Origin: Acidimicrobiia bacterium | Lineage (GTDB): Bacteria; Actinomycetota; Acidimicrobiia; Acidimicrobiales; Ilumatobacteraceae | Length of the DNA stretch: 6,096 nt | NCBI GenBank assembly: GCA_030425785.1 | Contig: JAUHYJ010000234.1 | Location: 1 to 6,096, forward strand | Reading direction: 5' to 3' | Shown here: positions 5,239 through 6,096 of the stretch, piece after piece | Numbering within the stretch: position 1 is the stretch's first letter | Layout of the letters: the number at the start of each line of letters is the position of its first letter | Position numbers and translations under genes: made by a program | Notes under the pieces: model-generated | What the model saw: only the letters and a program-made list of their open reading frames with translations | Database searches by the model: none | Told to the model about the DNA's origin: nothing

Positions 5239-5747
5239 TCCGCGTCGGCCAGGGTGTCGACGTGCACGCTCACAGCGACGATCCCGAGCGTGTGCTCGTC
5301 CTCGGCGGCTGCGTCTTCGCGGGCGAGCGCGGTCTCGCCGGGCACAGCGACGCCGACGTACCCGCGCACGCAGCCGCCGACGCACTGCTCGGTGCCGCCG
5401 GTCTCGGCGACCTCGGCCACCACTTCCCCGACGACGATCCCACCTGGGCCGGCGCGGACTCGATCCGGCTGTTGGCGGTCGTCGCCGACCGTGTGCGCGC
5501 CGCAGGGTGGACCATCGGCAACGTCGACGTGAAGGTCGTGTGCGAACGTCCGAAGCTCGCGCCGCGCATCGCGGAGATGGAACGGAACCTGAGTGACGCA
5601 GCGGGGGCGCCGGTGACCGTGTCCGGGCGTCGCGCCGAGGGCCTCGGCGCGATCGGCCGTCACGAGGGCATCATGGCGTTGGCGGTCGCCGTCATCGAGC
5701 AGCGTGACCGATCCGCGGACAACGACGAGGTACAGGACGAAGCATGA
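5235..5747 (+). CDS. ispF: 2-C-methyl-D-erythritol 2,4-cyclodiphosphate synthase
   Basis: Cyclises CDP-ME 2-phosphate to MEcPP with release of CMP, the fifth step of the MEP pathway. It acts as a trimer with a divalent metal. The 170-aa product has the metal ligands D9 and H11 in GQGVDVHAH (5-13) and H37 in AGHSDADV (35-42). It also has ALLGAAGLGDLGHHFPDDDP (50-69), GNVDVK (95-100) and the ERPK loop (104-107). The C-terminal motif is SGRRAEGLGAIGRHEG (130-145): the Thr-Thr-Thr that usually precedes Glu135 is replaced by Arg-Arg-Ala, while Glu135 and the GR-EG turn remain. The outer-side hairpin after H11 is about 5 residues shorter than in E. coli, and an acidic tail (155-170) extends beyond the usual end. 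GTGA overlap with ispD indicates coupled translation. Confidence 0.94.
   Translation: MIRVGQGVDVHAHSDDPERVLVLGGCVFAGERGLAGHSDADVPAHAAADALLGAAGLGDLGHHFPDDDPTWAGADSIRLLAVVADRVRAAGWTIGNVDVKVVCERPKLAPRIAEMERNLSDAAGAPVTVSGRRAEGLGAIGRHEGIMALAVAVIEQRDRSADNDEVQDEA
5734..5737 (+). promoter_or_regulatory. Ribosome-binding site of the RlmB-like gene
   Basis: AGGA sits 6 nt before the ATG at 5744, within the last codons of ispF. It supports the ATGA-overlapping start and coupled translation. Confidence 0.4.
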
Positions 5748-6096
5748 GTGGAAGGTCGAAGCGAGGACCGGGCCAGGGACGCGGGGGTCGAGCCGCCGCA
5801 GGACGCAAGTCCGGCCCGCCGCGCAGCCGTGGCGCCGGTCGCACCGGTCCCGTCCGCACGCCCGGCGAGCGCAAGCGCCAATCGGACAAGGGGCTTGGCG
5901 GCGAGCAGATCGAGGGGCGGCAGGCGGTCCGCGAGCTGCTGCTCGCCCAACGTCGCAAGGTGCACGAGGTCTGGATCTCGGGCGAGCTCGAGGGCACCGA
6001 CGCGGTCGACGACATCGTCCAGATCGCGCGCTCGAACCGCGTCCCGGTCATCGCCGTCGCCCGCAAGAAGCTCGAGGCGGCCGCACGGAGCGAGGC
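5744..6096 (+). CDS. rlmB: RlmB/TrmH-family RNA 2'-O-ribose methyltransferase, N-terminal part
   Basis: The frame stays open from the ATG at 5744 to the window edge, giving 117 codons. Residues 1-50 are a basic, low-complexity tail rich in Arg, Gly, Lys and Ser. From residue 52 the sequence reads GGEQIEGRQAVRELL, then RRKVHEVWIS, then IVQIARSNRVPVIAVARKKLEAAAR. This is the L30e-like substrate-binding domain at the start of SpoU enzymes such as RlmB, which methylates the ribose of G2251 in 23S rRNA. The SAM-binding knot domain with its three motifs lies beyond the window, so the exact target is inferred from family and neighbourhood. Mycobacteria also have a SpoU-type methyltransferase beside ispF and cysS. 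The start overlaps the ispF stop as ATGA. Confidence 0.85.
   Translation, partial: MSGRSKRGPGQGRGGRAAAGRKSGPPRSRGAGRTGPVRTPGERKRQSDKGLGGEQIEGRQAVRELLLAQRRKVHEVWISGELEGTDAVDDIVQIARSNRVPVIAVARKKLEAAARSE

Noticed and set aside
5234..5274. TGTGA (5234) and TCACA (5270) as a CRP operator
   Set aside because: The half-sites are about 30 bp apart instead of 6, and lie inside coding sequence at the ispD-ispF junction.
3831..5663. 610-codon open frame on the minus strand
   Set aside because: It covers ispD and ispF antisense and the crp-like gene out of frame. Its composition is low-complexity Arg/Ser/Thr/Pro and no domain is recognisable.

Overview
The window is high-GC DNA, densely packed and with strong G/C bias at third codon positions. 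Three genes seem to be read from leaderless or near-leaderless starts with a TANNNT -10 box. GTG starts, a mycobacterial-type CRP-like regulator and an ispD-ispF-rlmB order together suggest an actinobacterium, possibly of the Acidimicrobiia type. That assignment is inference, since there is no rRNA or species marker. There are eight genes, two of them cut by the window edges. No tRNA, rRNA, CRISPR array, insertion sequence or phage gene was seen.

Left part (1-936): the first 32 codons of a probable AMP-binding acyl-CoA synthetase run leftward out of the window. A YczE/YitT-like integral membrane protein is transcribed rightward and ends 7 bp from the convergent end of the next operon.

Middle (944-3846, minus strand): a compact three-gene ABC exporter of the MacB/LolCDE/DevCA type. 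Its order of transcription is permease 1, permease 2, ATPase, with a 4-nt overlap and then a 3-nt gap. The two permeases are diverged paralogues with identical topology. No HlyD/DevB-type adaptor lies beside them. A CRP/FNR-family regulator (3914-4570, minus) sits 67 bp upstream on the same strand and may be co-transcribed with the exporter or regulate it.

Right part (4600-6096, plus strand): ispD, ispF and the start of an RlmB/TrmH-type 2'-O-ribose methyltransferase form a translationally coupled operon, with overlaps of GTGA and ATGA. IspD and IspF act in the MEP pathway to IPP and DMAPP. The familiar actinobacterial order, as in Mycobacterium, is carD-ispD-ispF-cysS-methyltransferase. Here a divergent crp-like gene replaces carD and cysS is absent.

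No wholly new system was found. The points most worth a second look are: the 29-bp crp/ispD intergenic region, with two back-to-back -10 boxes that look mutually exclusive; an IspF in which the usually invariant Thr-rich CDP-binding motif is replaced by Arg-Arg-Ala; and a CRP-like protein that keeps the phosphate-binding cassette but has lost the adenine-contacting Thr-Ser pair.
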